From Cheilinus undulatus (taxonomy: Eukaryota > Chordata > Actinopteri > Labriformes > Labridae), in assembly GCF_018320785.1 (NCBI RefSeq), contig NC_054884.1, forward strand, positions 17,857,667 to 17,921,666: a DNA stretch of 64,000 nt, in the 5' to 3' direction. How positions within the stretch are numbered: the first letter of the stretch is position 1; each line of letters begins with the position of its first letter. The notes under the pieces were generated by a model. The model made no database searches, was not told where the DNA came from, and was given only the letters and a program-made list of their open reading frames with translations. Both the position numbers and the translations under genes were made by a program. Below, piece after piece: positions 1-22,689 of the stretch.

Positions 1-540
1 TATAACTCGCCTTGGTATATAAGCCATAGCTAACTTTTTATATTAAAAAAATAGGAATAAAAAGTGAGGTTTATTCACTGGGGTTTACAGGAAATACAAG
101 AGTACAGTAGTGACTTTATTAATAATTACTCCTTTAATTTGTTTATATCAAAGATGTGCAGTATTATGGATGTGGTTGAGTTAAATGACAGTCACTGTTA
201 ATGATTGTCTTAACACTGAAACTCTGTTTTTACTAAACATAGTGCAAATAGTCTAAAGGGCCTCCTCAAGCAACAGTAGGTGACGTCACTAAGCATCCAT
301 GTTACATACAGTGCATGTTTACTATAGTATACTGTCAAAATTGAGGACTGTCCAGCTAAAGTCCAGTCTTAAGTGAGTAGTGTCAATAGTTTATCTAAAA
401 GAACACTCAACCAAGCCTTTAGTTTTTGTTTAGTGTCTTTAGTCTGGCTCTATCTCTATCTCTATCTACTTAAGAAAACCCTAACTGTTCAATCTGATCA
501 GAGCTGTGTTAGTGACATTGCTGTTTCCTCCTTTCACCAG

Positions 541-974
541 GGGCTCTTCCCATCATCCACATCACCCTCCTCTGTTACCCGACCATACGACAAGCGGCCC
601 TGCTCTCTTACATCCTCCTGTCCACCTATGGCATCTACTGCGCCACTACAGCCCGCACCAACGTCCTGCGTCTGCGAGCATTCGTGTGGCAGGCCCTGTT
701 CCGCTTCACCCTCTTCTTGTTCAGGGTGTTTGGCAGCGGGGTGGGCAGCCCTAACTCCCTGCGCCTCTTTGTCATCATGGACACCCTGGCTGTACTGGGA
801 GGACTGGTTAACATTATCCAGATCCCTGAGCGATTTGTCCCAGGCCTTTTCGACAACTGGGGAAACAGCCATCAGATCATGCATGTCATGGTCATTTGCT
901 CCATTATCTACCTGCACTGGGGCACACTGGAGGATTTAGCCTGGATTAAGACCTACCAGTGTCCTACTGAGTGA
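541..974 (+). CDS. paqr4: PAQR4-like progestin/adipoQ receptor, last coding exon (5' part outside window)
   Basis: This is the C-terminal exon of a seven-pass membrane protein of the PAQR (hemolysin-III-like) family. The exon follows a pyrimidine-rich acceptor ending at 540 and begins with two bases completing a glycine codon. It encodes about 143 residues starting ALPIIHITLLCYP and ending at TGA 972-974. The order of recognisable blocks agrees with my memory of human PAQR4: ALPII, then LRLRAFVWQA, then MDTLAVLGGLVN, then IPERF, then GNSHQIMH near the C-terminus. The histidines in the last block are the conserved metal-site histidines of the family. The final three or so membrane segments lie here. 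PAQR4 is generally described as a Golgi/ER membrane protein linked to ceramide metabolism, but nothing in this sequence tests that. The upstream exons are off the left edge, so the gene is partial by window limits, not broken. paqr4a/b paralogue status cannot be decided. Confidence 0.9.
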
Positions 975-1307
975 TGCCAACTATATCAAGCACATAAACA
1001 GGAAGCACTCATGGCTGCGCTGATAGAAAAGAGGTTTAGGCTTTAATAAGACAGGAGGAGTAATGTATAAGAAGAAGAGTGGACTCAAAATGCACTTTAG
1101 TCCTAGCTGCTAAGGGAAGTTTGCAATTTAACGTGTTGCCAGAGCAGGACAGGAGGAACCTGCAGTGTTGTGACTGAGGTTATCTGGTACATTGAATTTA
1201 AAATCCTGACCAAACTTGATTTTTAGTTTGTTGACATGCAGTAGTATTGGGTCATATTACCCATTACAAAAATAGCTTTTAAAATGTTAAATTATGTTAT
1301 TGTATGT

Positions 1308-1313
1308 AATAAA
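1308..1313 (+). promoter_or_regulatory. Polyadenylation signal of paqr4
   Basis: An AATAAA hexamer lies 334 bases after the paqr4 stop codon in AT-rich sequence and is the first good signal downstream. The 3' UTR would therefore run from 975 to about 1330. It leaves roughly 340 bases before the converging pelo signal. Confidence 0.6.
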
Positions 1314-1675
1314 TTATATTTTTTATAACTGGCTACACTTGTTTTCTTTCATGTGACATAAATGTAAAAAAGTGCAACATGACAATGGTTAAATGCTATT
1401 TTTTTTATTTGAATGAGGGATATATTTACATTTGAGGAAAATGTGTTTTTTTCTATTGCTGAATAAGATTCAAACTTTCACTGTTTTTTTCTGGATTTGG
1501 CAACAAACGTTACATTCCTGTAAATTAGCATCTCATCAACTTCACCCACCTTCAAACCAAAGCAATGAAAAATGCCTTAAATCATGAAATTATGCTCACT
1601 TAAAGAAAATGGTTAAGTATATTAGACTTAAAGTCGTGCTGCAGAGATGGAGTATGCTGACCGTAACACAGCAAC

Positions 1676-1681
1676 TTTATT
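1676..1681 (-). promoter_or_regulatory. Polyadenylation signal of pelo
   Basis: TTTATT on the plus strand reads AATAAA on the minus strand, 100 bases past the pelo stop. This gives a short 3' UTR. The paqr4 and pelo genes are convergent here. Confidence 0.6.
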
Positions 1682-1780
1682 GTTTTAACAACACACCAAG
1701 TCAATAAGGATTCCTGTGTGATCAGTGGACAACCTTCTCGTTTCCAACTCTAAGATCTCTCTCTGCTACATGGATGTGGC

Positions 1781-4700
1781 TCAGTCTTCGTCCGAGCTGC
1801 TGCCATCCTCTGGCTCAGACAAGTCTGCGATGGGAAACCGTAAGATAGCAGCAACTCCGCTCAGCTGAGTCAGTTCTGGGGAGACAGTAGAGGAAAAAGG
1901 ATAAGGGCCTGTGCCCAAACAGTATTTTGTCTGCAGCAAAACCTCAGTATTAGAGCACCGCTAACCAGTACACAACATCCTTTTGTTTGGAATACACTTT
2001 TAGTTTCTCTCACTTGTTTGGGACAAGTGGGACCTGATAAGTTAAAACCTGAGTCCTGTCTTTAAAAAGAAAGTAGTTTTCACCAAAAAATTATGTCTGC
2101 ATATGTGGACAAAACTGCACAATAAAAAGTTAAGTCATTAAGTTAAGTCATTTTGACAAAGAATATGTACATGCAGAGTCTCAAGAGGTTAATGGGCTAC
2201 AGAAGTTGTCTTACACAATTTCCAACACTGTTGGTAGTCACAGTTAAGTAATATTTGCTTTTATTCAAGGAATTAAAAATAAAATAAAAAGCAATGAAGA
2301 CAAGTTTAGCTCACCACACACATAAAGAATTTTAAACTTTTAGCGTATTTTTTAATGTGAAGGACCCCACACATGATGACAAATGATCAGTGATTTTACC
2401 ATTTTGTTTGTATTGTGTGGAGCAGAACAAAACTACAAGAGTCTGGGCCTGATCTTGTCTCTCAAAACACCAAATCTTGCACGGAGGAACATGACTTTAA
2501 AGTGAAGAAGCTACTGTGGTTAGCTGTTAGCTACATAATACATCCATTGCGGATGCAATTCCGGTCCATCTCCTTCTCTTGTCAGTTCATCGATGGTCTG
2601 TTTTACAGTACACATTGTTAAACACTTGTTCTGGTGCAACAAGTCAACAAGTCACTTCTCTCTGTCTGATGTACCATCTAACTTTCAGCTTCCTCTTTAC
2701 TATCGTTGCCATGGCTGTGTTTTCATTTTGCTTCCTGATTGGCTATTACTCTGTTCCATGTAATAATTCTGCTTGTGTCTGCTCATCTGTCCTCAGTGCT
2801 GACCATGCACATCAGGATTTCTGGTTGTGTATATTGAACATGTTTATTATTTACGATCTTAATTTGGAGAGGGAAAATTACTCATAACACAACCCGCACT
2901 GCAATCTGATAATCTGGCAGGATAATCTGAACCATCTGATCATTGGGCCTTCGCTAACTCTGGTTGGCAGGGAGGATTCAGGCTGACAATTGGCACCATT
3001 ATCTTGTTGTGCATTGGTTAACATCTTTATCAGCTGATATTGGTTCCTTTTACAAACAATGGCCAAACAATGTGGTATAAACAGATATCAGTTACTAATT
3101 TTTATTTATTCTATCCATTCAATTTTATGCCGACACTTGGTTTATCTGGCTGCTGAATCAAACTGAGAGATTTCTACAGGGCAGAAGAAGTAACCAGCCA
3201 GACTGACACTGAACTCTTTTCATGGCAAAACATGAGAAAAAAATGTTTGCACAGTAGGCGACCTACACCAAAAATAGTTTTTAAAAAATCAAAAAATATC
3301 AGTACTGGCATCAGCTAAATTGTTATGTTAGACACTGGTATCAGTGTCAGGCCTATTTTCACAATCAAGGCCGGTTCAGACCACAGGAGTTTTTGCAACT
3401 AAAATCTTGATCCATCTTGGTTGACAGACTGGTCACACTACTATGTGCAGGTTCAGAGGTTGTCAGAGGGATGGGTCAAAGGGTGTCAATGACTGATACA
3501 ACAGAAGGGCTCTGTGAGATTCTAGAGATCTTTTGCTCTGAAAAGAAGAATTAAACAAACAAGAAGCAATTAAGGACTTGTCCCAATGTATCAAGAGGAG
3601 AACAATGTGGACTGGCTCCACAGGTACAAAAGAAAGGGAGAAAATGCTCTCCTGTTGGTAGGCACTGGAATTCCCGCCATTGACGTCAGGTCAGGGTGAC
3701 AAACTAGACGATGAGGCAAGAAAAGTTCTGGCATGCTAATCTTGTCAAATCATGGTCGGGGGTCATCTTGTACACGCCGTTAATTATGTCACACTACAAG
3801 AGTGTTTGTCATCCCTAACACTCATAATCTGGCCTGATGTTTGATGATGAGCTTTAATAATGCAGTTAAGAGCTGAATTTGTGTAGTCTGAGCTAACCTC
3901 AAGAGGAATCATGTCCAGGCATCAGCAGCAGCTTTAAATCTGGAAATTTGTTCCCCTAAAAACACCAGGCTGGATGTATAAGAAACTGTGCATAGAGAAG
4001 CATTTGTTTCTCCCCTGTTGTTGTTGATAACGTTGGTTTTATAAGTCCCAATCAGTCTCGATTTTGGTTAGTGAGGGAGAAGTGTCACTGACAAGCACAG
4101 AGGTGTACCAAAAGTTGAACTATAATCATCTGCCAGCAGTGTGAGAGCAGCGACAGAAAACAACTAACGCTGACGGGGTTTTTTGCACTGCCGAGCGCTG
4201 AAAAGACTAAACTGTATTGGGCTTTTTCAGAGAAAATAGGTGCTGCCATCAAAATAAATAAAAGGGACATATGCAGAGCAAGCCACAAATACAGTTAATC
4301 AGCTGTTTGTGTCTGTTTGCAGCTTTTACTTTCAGTCTGTTTTTAACAGAGAAAGTTAGGGCCTTGATGAAAGTCCTTATTTTATTGGTCTGTGAATTGC
4401 ATTCACAGTAATCAAACATTTACAGCCTGACCCTGATAAGCGATTAAAATTCTGGCAGAATTAATCAGATGCACAGAACTTTGGCATTTTTAAGGTGTCA
4501 TTGAGTTTTCAACCACATTCAAATTTATAAAGTACACTTTTCAAGAGTTAATTTCTTTTTTTAGTTTGAAGAAACACACAAATAAGTAATTCAAGCTATT
4601 CTGCTGAAACAACAGTTGGTGGCAGTAATGTGCTTCGAGAAGAAGTGCACCAAAAGAGTCAGTCCAAAAGACTGCAAGCTTCTGAGCATGAAAATAATTG

Positions 4701-7700
4701 TAAAAAAAAATCTAGGGCTTGTAATTGCTGCATTTGGATCAGAATACAACCAAAACCTTTTTGGTGCCTTTAGATTACCCACAGTGCATTTTGACAAGGG
4801 ACACGACTCCACAGAGATGCTATTATCTTTTAGATACTTCTGAGATATTTATAAAAATCCCCCAAAAAAGAAGAGGAAAACTTACGTTCACCAGAGACAT
4901 GGAGACTTGAGAATATTCTGCATTAAAAAAAAACAGAAAACGAATCAGAAAAAACATATAACATACATTTTTGTTTGAAGTTAAAGCAGTCAGTGTCTTT
5001 TAAAGATATTGATACCTGACGTTGCCGCCATTGTCTCTTACGTTGTCCACCAACCGAACATAACGGCTCCTGGTGGGAACATCCTGATGTCTGAATGTAA
5101 ACAGAGACACAACAAAACATGTAAAGATGTGCTTCTATTTTTCTGAGTAAGTTGCAGGAATAGATGAGGACAAGTAGTTTAAAAGCCCCTAAGTGTGTCA
5201 TTTTTATTTTGTTCTACTAATTTATAGAAAAATTAAATGTGTTAAAGCTGCAGTTTGTCTTTGAAAGCAGATATAAACAGGCAAACAGTCTCAGAGTATA
5301 CCTGAAAAGCTTATCACTAATCAACAAGGTGTCAATGGCGAGGGCGTCAGCAGCTCTCTCCACATGCGCCAATCTGTGAGCATACAAGGACACAAAGGTT
5401 GTTTATTACCAGTGTTATACACTGAAGACTGGTAGCTGTCTTTTTGCCTTGTCTGTCATCACTCACCCATAAAAAGCTCTGTCAGGCTCGTGCTGAAGCA
5501 TCTTATAGAAATCCTCCAGCGCTTTCACCTCTCCTGCTGCCTGCACATAAACACCTGTCAGTCATATTTTTTCAAGCCTAAAGAGTTTATGTTTAAAGAA
5601 GGATGAGCTGCTCAATCACAGGATGCTTAGTTACCTTGGTATCAGAAAGTCTACTTGTCACAGTGGGATCGGAGAGGATTTCTGCAAAAACAACAAGCAT
5701 TTCATTACATTTCCAGATTTTATGGCATTATTTATTCCCAGAGACTGCAGCAGCTCGCACCTTTGAGAGAGTATTTATGACCAGATGATGAATGCACCAG
5801 CATGAATTTAGGTCGATTCTCCAGCAGGATCTTGTTGTCCTGTCGCACCGCCTCTTTGAAGAGGTAAGTCATGAATTGGTCACGTACAAACCCTGGACTG
5901 GCGATCAGGACGCACTTCACCACTAAAAGAGGGCAAGGAGGGAATAGTTTTATTTACAGAAATGTAATCATGTTATTTAAAGATCCGTCTTACCAAAATA
6001 AAATAAAATAAAACAAAAATAAGGATCAAGCAGAGAGTATATCCAAGAGTATCATAAAAAGAAGTATATGAGCAAGAATGGGAACAACAAATGAAAAAGG
6101 GAGAAGAATGTGGCACAAAACAGGAACAAACTGTGTGTAAACAGCAGCACTACCATCAAAGTTTATATGGCGAAGGATGGCCTGCATCACTGCCTCATAG
6201 AAGCGCTCCAACGCCTGCAAAAAGAGATGGGAAGATTGAGGCTGCATGACAAATAAAACATCAGTCTCCTCTGTGATTTCTATTTAACTTTTTCTTTTCT
6301 GGCAATTAATGTAGTAATAAATCCTGTTTCTCCACCTCTGTGTTCACGGTGTCCAAGCAATTATGATATTGCAAATCTCTCCTACCTTCTCATGTTGGGT
6401 GCAGCTCCCCCGTCTCTTACGAGGAATGGTGACCTCCACTTTTGCGCGGAGCAGAGTCATGGCAGGAGTCACCAGCACCAGGTTGGCAAGCCCCTCTTGC
6501 ATCACCACAGCTGCTACATCAGCCTTCTGGGTGGCATCACAAGCCTGCTCTAAAGGCCAATAAAATACATGTGTATTAGTGCAGAGTTTTAACATTAATT
6601 GTTGTACTCTCTTGTAATTAGTACTCAGTCCTTGTAGTTGCAGCAAATTCACAAAAACACTTCATACTGAAGCAGCAATGACTCAATGGACCTCCACTCC
6701 TTCAAAACATGAACCCATCTGTCACTTATTCCCTCCTGTTTCTCCCTATTCTGTTCCCATGGTAACTCTCCCTCTCTGTTGGCACTGTAAATAAATTAAC
6801 AACAGAGGACTGAGCTTTTTATGTAAAAAGACAACCAGCTAAATGTCAGCCTGTCAGTCAGGAAACACAGTGCTCAACAGCTCTTAAAATATACTGTATG
6901 TCTGATTCATGAGTGCTGCTGCCGGGAGCAAGTCACAATGCAGTTAAAGCAACAACTGTAGGACCATAGCTGGTATCAAAAGAGATAAAAAAAAAGTCCA
7001 CATCCAATAAGGGATTCTTCAAGGAAAGAAGATTTTTTAAAGTTGGCAAAATTAGTACTATGGCAAGATTTCAACACTTGACAGGATCCAAATTCTTAAA
7101 TCTCTGGAAATAATTTTGTGATATTTGATTCACTTCACAACTATTTGATATTGGGGGAAATGTCTGTGTTTGATCTGATAGAAATTATGTGAGCTTACTT
7201 TCAGGGAAGGCTTAGAATGTCAAAGACCCTTGCAGTTAATAAAAGTACTGAAACCATTTGAAAAAATAACAAGTGAAATGTCATTTTGAGGGATAAACGC
7301 AACTTGTGCAAGAATGGAATACTGTGCTTGAAACTTGTTTACACATCTTACCAATTCTGTCCAGCACAACGCTGTCCCAGCTCTTTTTGGCAAGAGTGAA
7401 CTTCCTGTTGAGCTCAAGCTCAATAGTGTGGTAAGCCCCCATCTGAGGAGTGAAGAATAAAGAATCATCACAAAATACTTCCATCATGCAGTAGTTTACA
7501 GAGAGAAACTGTATTTTATGGAAGAGCAATGACAAGAAAAGAGTAAAATGAGCATTATAAAGGTAAATTATTGTGTAGTGTTATTTAAATTTATCATTTC
7601 AATCTAAAATGCCTAATTTTAAATAACTCTAGAAGTTACAAGACTACAAGTTTCAGGTTTGATAGAAATGTCAGACCTTGACATACTGGTTCTCCTCGAT

Positions 7701-8965
7701 GTTAGTGCCCTTTACTCTCAGCTGGCAGGCCTGAGAGTCAAAGTCGATAGTCTCTACACATAAGGTCAACGTCGTCCGAACTCTGGAGCTGCCCACACTG
7801 CCAGTCTGGGACTCTGTCTGCACCTTCCTGTGGAAACATAAAACACAGCTTTAACTCATTTGAATAACTCTCTGAAGGTTTTGACAATAAAAGCACAGGC
7901 AGAAAGAATCAAGTGAAATCATTTACAAACACAGACTGATTTCAGAATTCTAAGAGATAAAGTGGGGTATCCTAAACTTGACATTTCTGTTTGTATTTGT
8001 GCCACTGCTACATATGCTTTAGTATAAATAGAGTGTCTACTCTGTACACTTATACATGAAGAGTTCATGTGTAAATAGAACTTTCTGTTGTAACTATACA
8101 TTTCAAACTACACAGTCAAGCCGTGTAGCTGTTGGCTGTACTGATTGTTCTGATCTGTGAGTTTTAAACCTTGAATAGCATGACTTTAACTCTATTAATA
8201 CATGCATTGACAGGCTGGTAGATCATGATCTTGAATGTATTGGGAAAAATAAGAAATAACCAATAAAGAAGGTGAGAAAAATACTGTACAACTATCTCTG
8301 AAATTTTGAATCATAAGTGTTAAGATCCTTCTCTATGGCGCTGGGGAGTGTGTGTGATGGGTGGTTATGCACCACAGGGCTTCATCTACAGATGTGAGTG
8401 GGTACCTGATTGTGGAGGCTCTCAGACTGTCTCCCACTTGCAGAAGGTTGTAGGTGTGCCACATATCCTCTGCCTCCTCTGGTATCAGAGTCACCTGACT
8501 GAAGAAGTGCAAGTCATCAATAAACCTGTGTTTATGGCATTGTTGTTACTGTGAGTAATACATCAGGTGTGGTACACTAATTAAAAAGAAACATGCAGAC
8601 ATTACAATCAGAAAAGCAATACGCATATACTACATAGATGTGTCATGGCTTTAGTCACTGAAGCCTAAATTATTCAACCTTAAAAATAAATCTAGTTTTA
8701 GGACAGGATCTATACTCGTATGGATAAAACTCGTTCCCCGCGTGCCGTTTACTTTATTTGTACATTACCAAAAGGATTGTTACAAACCCAACCCTCTCTG
8801 GGTCCCTGCTGTAAGTGATGGAAGCAAATCAAATATGGACTTTTACCAGGACTAAGTTGACACATGAACAGTCAGCTGCTAATAGCATGCTGGTTAGCTG
8901 GCTAGCTTGCTAACAGTCACTCACCCGGCATTGTCTTTTTCAATGTCTTTATGAAGCAACTTCAT
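1781..8965 (-). CDS. pelo: Pelota homolog, ribosome rescue and mRNA surveillance factor (13 coding exons)
   Basis: Pelota is an eRF1-like protein without the GGQ motif that works with HBS1L to split stalled ribosomes in No-Go/Non-Stop decay. Coding exons on the minus strand, 5' to 3': 8965-8925, 8498-8406, 7827-7677, 7442-7352, 6549-6386, 6214-6154, 5922-5761, 5681-5635, 5540-5467, 5373-5302, 5090-5016, 4917-4886, 1875-1781. They sum to 1158 nt, or 385 residues plus stop, the same length as human PELO, and all phases join cleanly. The start reads MKLLHKDIEKDNAGQVTL. Recognisable blocks include EDMWHTYNLLQVGD, VAAVVMQEGLA, SPGFVRDQF and SSGHKYSLKE; the acidic tail ends SSSDED. The three eRF1-like domains are all intact. 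The last intron (1876-4885) is by far the longest. The exon 3 donor (GTCTGA) is weak but required by the frame. Confidence 0.97.
1876..4885 (-). other. Long last intron of pelo
   Basis: This 3-kb intron separates the 32-nt penultimate exon from the last exon. I see no coding signal in either strand. The region around 3290-3850 has phrases such as repeated 'ggtatcag' and a 'ggttcagaccac' start that resemble decayed DNA-transposon sequence, but I could not define ends. Nothing else is supported. Confidence 0.5.
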
Positions 8966-9839
8966 GGTTGACTGATGTTATTAAATAAAAGAGGGTATTA
9001 TTCGCGAATAAGAAATATCAGGTTGTTTATCCGAGATAAATTCATGTTGAACTTTTAGTGAATTAGCAGTCTAGCTAAGCCATCTCAACTTCAGAATGAA
9101 TCACTCGGTGCGGGTTGCCAGGCGCTGGGACGTTGCGTCATGCCAAAATACGTCGGTGATACTTCCTATCTTGGTCACTTCCGTGGGTGTCGCTGTACTG
9201 CGCAACAAATACAGAGTGATGCAAACGTGAAAACTTGAGCCATTGGAGACAAAGTCGATTAGGCTTGCAAAGTTTAATAAAATCTTTCATTTTATGCGAG
9301 AAGGACGCGACAGATATGCTGAAAAAAACGTTCTTTTTACATTATAGTTTGAGATAAGTAAATGCTGACCGACAGTGAAACCAGCCAATCGACGAGAACA
9401 CTGCCTTCATAAAACCCCACCCACTTGTAAAACTGACGAATGGGAGGGCGGGAACTGCCAGTCCTCTTCCGTTCAACCTCTCTTTGAGCTAACGCTCTTC
9501 TAGCCTTTTTTTTGTCGATGGCATGGTGCTAATAGCTACGGCAGAAACACCCTTCTCCCGATAAAATACGACTATTGAACTCAATTCGAAATTTTTACTT
9601 GAAATAATTTACTTAGGCGGATTTTATAAGTACATGACCGCCATTAAATCTTTAACATTTAAACACCCAACCTCATTTTTTGAGGTTGCTATTTCTGCCC
9701 CAAGGTTAGCTAGCTAGCGGGCTGACGGTAGCCGATTAACGCTAAACTGGTGGAGCTAACGGCAACTCGGTCCCGGTCAATATTAACTACGTTCTGACTT
9801 CGAAGGGAAAACAGACCCGACCAGAAATAGAGGAATAGT
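8966..9839. promoter_or_regulatory. Shared head-to-head promoter region of pelo and the PP1 gene
   Basis: Only 874 bases separate the two divergent start codons. The region is richer in CpG than its surroundings and has no TATA box near either gene. It holds a CRE/ATF-like TTGCGTCAT at 9133-9141, an ETS-type CACTTCCG at 9176-9183 and an E2F-like GGCGGGAA at 9447-9454. Such motifs are common in housekeeping bidirectional promoters, which suits a ribosome-rescue factor and a general phosphatase. Motif identity is read by eye; transcription start sites are not determined. Confidence 0.65.
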
Positions 9840-20472
<10,633 letters not shown>

Positions 20473-21220
20473 CACCCGTAGTTTGCCCTCGACCTCCAGC
20501 CCATCCCTCCTGCCCTCTCTACCTCTCTTCTCCTTTCTTTCACCAAACAGCCAGAAATCAAACCTATACCCAGGGCTTTTTTCCTTTTTTATCTGTACTT
20601 CTTAAAACATTTAATGTTACGAATTGTCTGAGCGAGTGTATGGGTGCGTGTGTGAGCGGGTGATGAACACGTCTCATCTGCGGGTGAGCATTAAGACCAT
20701 GTGTGCACGTGTACATTTTGTGTGAGAGTATTAGAGATTTATACTTTCCCCTCTCTCTTACCACTCTTCCCGTGGAAAAGGTTGAAACCACAGTGTCTGT
20801 CTGTACAGTAATTTTGACTGAAAAGCAGGGTGTGGGAGACAGTGGGAGATGCTGTATCGATGAATTTAGCAGCAAACCCCTGCCAGCACGTGATGTGTGT
20901 TTTTGTGGAGGGGGGAGTATTTTGTTTTCCCCGTCCTCTGTACTGTAAAATCTCAAACACAGGGTTGTGTGTGTGTGTGTTTGTGCTCAGTGTTTTGCCT
21001 GTCTGAGCGTGGCGTCTCGTATCCTTAAACAGGAAAAGAGCGTGTCACCTTGTCTCACTAAAGCAAGCACTTTCTTACCCACACACACACGCGTGTATGA
21101 CCCTTCAGATTCATATGAGCCAGAGCTGTAAAAACCCCATACAGTTTAGGTTTGTACAGATTTGATTACTTGAAAGAGATTTTTTGTGAATTCGTTTTGT
21201 AGTCTTTCATCAAGTTGACC

Positions 21221-21226
21221 AATAAA
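21221..21226 (+). promoter_or_regulatory. Polyadenylation signal of the PP1 gene
   Basis: AATAAA lies about 750 bases after the stop codon and is followed by a G/T-rich tract near 21250-21265. This gives a 3' UTR of roughly 0.77 kb, which contains a short GT run near 20965. Confidence 0.65.
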
Positions 21227-21249
21227 GAAGAAAGAGAATCTGAGCTACT

Positions 21250-22008
21250 ATGTCTCGTGGTTGTTTTTAACTCTCAAAAAAGTATCGCTGATTAAAAAAA
21301 AAAAAACAGGACATTTTGTCTTATTATAAAGCTTCTGCAGTTTTATTAAATTGTTAAATAATGTAAACACATGGTTATTTTGATTATTAGGCTTTAGTTT
21401 TCTGTAATGGATTTGTTATTGCTATATAAGAAAACAATATAAAACAGCTCTAACAGTTTTTAGATAGAAATGTACCATGTTTGATTATGCCTTTGTGATA
21501 TTCTGATTTCTGTTTACTGAAGCCAGTACTGATATTTATACTGATGTACAGACCCCTCTTTTACCCCAACACGCACTGCTCTTTACTGTCAGTAGAGGGC
21601 GCTGCTGCTTGACTGGACACAATGAGAGCAGTTCAGTTTAGCTATTTGATCCAACCTTTTCCAGGTTTTTACACTGTGAGGAAGTTTGTACTTGATTTCA
21701 GTAATTTGCTGCAATAGGAAGTATGGTCAATAAGTGGCCAATGATGGCTACTCTTTTTCTTCCCTAGTTCTTACACCCAATTTTCTTTTCTCCATCAAAA
21801 GTTCATGGGAACAGATGCCTTGGTCATGTAGTAAAATATTCAGATATCCAAAAATTAAGCAAGAATTGTAAGAAACAATATTTCATTTTACAAGTGAAAG
21901 ATGATTTCTTTGAAGATTTTCAGTGCATTCAGAATATACTCAGAGCCCATTCACATTTTTTAATTTAATGTTGAAGCCCAATGCTACTGTAGTAAGAATT
22001 AGTTTGTT
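21250..22008. other. Intergenic sequence downstream of the PP1 gene
   Basis: No gene is visible. The only feature of note is a CTCF-like site at 21588-21605. A poly(T) stretch at 22009-22036 marks its right end. Confidence 0.4.
21588..21605 (+). promoter_or_regulatory. Candidate CTCF-type site
   Basis: GTCAGTAGAGGGCGCTGC matches the core shape of the vertebrate CTCF motif (C/T-AG-T/A-GAGGGCGC) except for the leading CC. It lies 360 bases past the PP1 polyadenylation signal. This is a by-eye match only. Confidence 0.35.
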
Positions 22009-22036
22009 TTTTTTTTTTGTTTTTTTTTTTTTTTTA

Positions 22037-22680
22037 AAGAAGGCCTCACAGCTAACAATGCAAATCCGAGCAATAACCAAGCCATAAGGTCAAAGAAGCT
22101 GCCTGCAGAGCTCAGAGACAGGATTGTTGCTTCCCAAAAGCTCTGTGGCTTCAATGATATTCAAATGGAAGAAGTTTGGCACAACCAGAACTCTTCTCAG
22201 AGCTGGTCACCCAGCCAAACTGAGCTATTTGGGGAGAATGTCCTTAGTAAGGATAAGAATATACTTTATTGTCCTTTGAGGGAAATTTGTCATGGGCAAA
22301 ATTGCAACTTTGCTGTTCACAGCCAATATATTCACACAAAACAGACAATACACCAAAACAGACAAGATAAAGAAGAGTTACAAGTAAAAGTTTATATTGC
22401 ACCTGCCCTGTAACTTACCTCACTGTGATAAGCAGATTGAAATGTATTGCACATACCCACTGTGCAAGATGCCTGAAATTGAAAATAAAAGAAAGCGAAA
22501 GGTGACTAATAAACTGATGATCATTCTGACTGAGCTCCAGAGATCATGTGTGGAGATGGGACAAAGCTCCAGAAGGACAACCATCACTGCAGCCCTCCAC
22601 TGATCTGGGCTTATGGCAGAGGGGTGAGACAGAAGCCCCTCCTCACATAAAAGCCCACTTGGAGTTTGCAGAAACTCCAT
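22037..22680 (+). mobile_element. Tc1-like transposase fragment interrupted by another repeat
   Basis: Two pieces match the text of a fish Tc1-like transposase gene: 22037-22251, which in one frame reads FKWKKFGTTRTLLRAG, and about 22495-22680, which resumes with ACTGAGCTCCAGAG and AGAAGGACAACCATCACTGC. Between them is roughly 240 bp of unrelated sequence. Both pieces carry stops and small shifts, and no TIRs remain. It is a dead fragment with a nested insertion. The orientation is plus. Confidence 0.7.
22252..22494. repeat. Insertion splitting the Tc1 fragment (retroposon-tail-like)
   Basis: The inserted piece begins with TACTTTATTGTCCTTTGAGGG, a variant of the fish LINE/SINE tail phrase 'tactttattgatcc...gggaaatt'. 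That wording also appears as ATTTATCAATCCCGAGAG near 52294. Exact ends and target-site duplication are not clear. Confidence 0.45.
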
Positions 22681-22689
22681 ATGAAAGCC

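Noticed and set aside
4616..4843. 75-residue open frame in the last pelo intron (plus strand)
   Set aside because: It has no family resemblance, no splice or promoter context, and lies in an intron of the opposite strand.
20564..20956. 130-residue minus-strand frame in the PP1 3' UTR
   Set aside because: Low-complexity composition and antisense to a clear 3' UTR; no recognisable domain.
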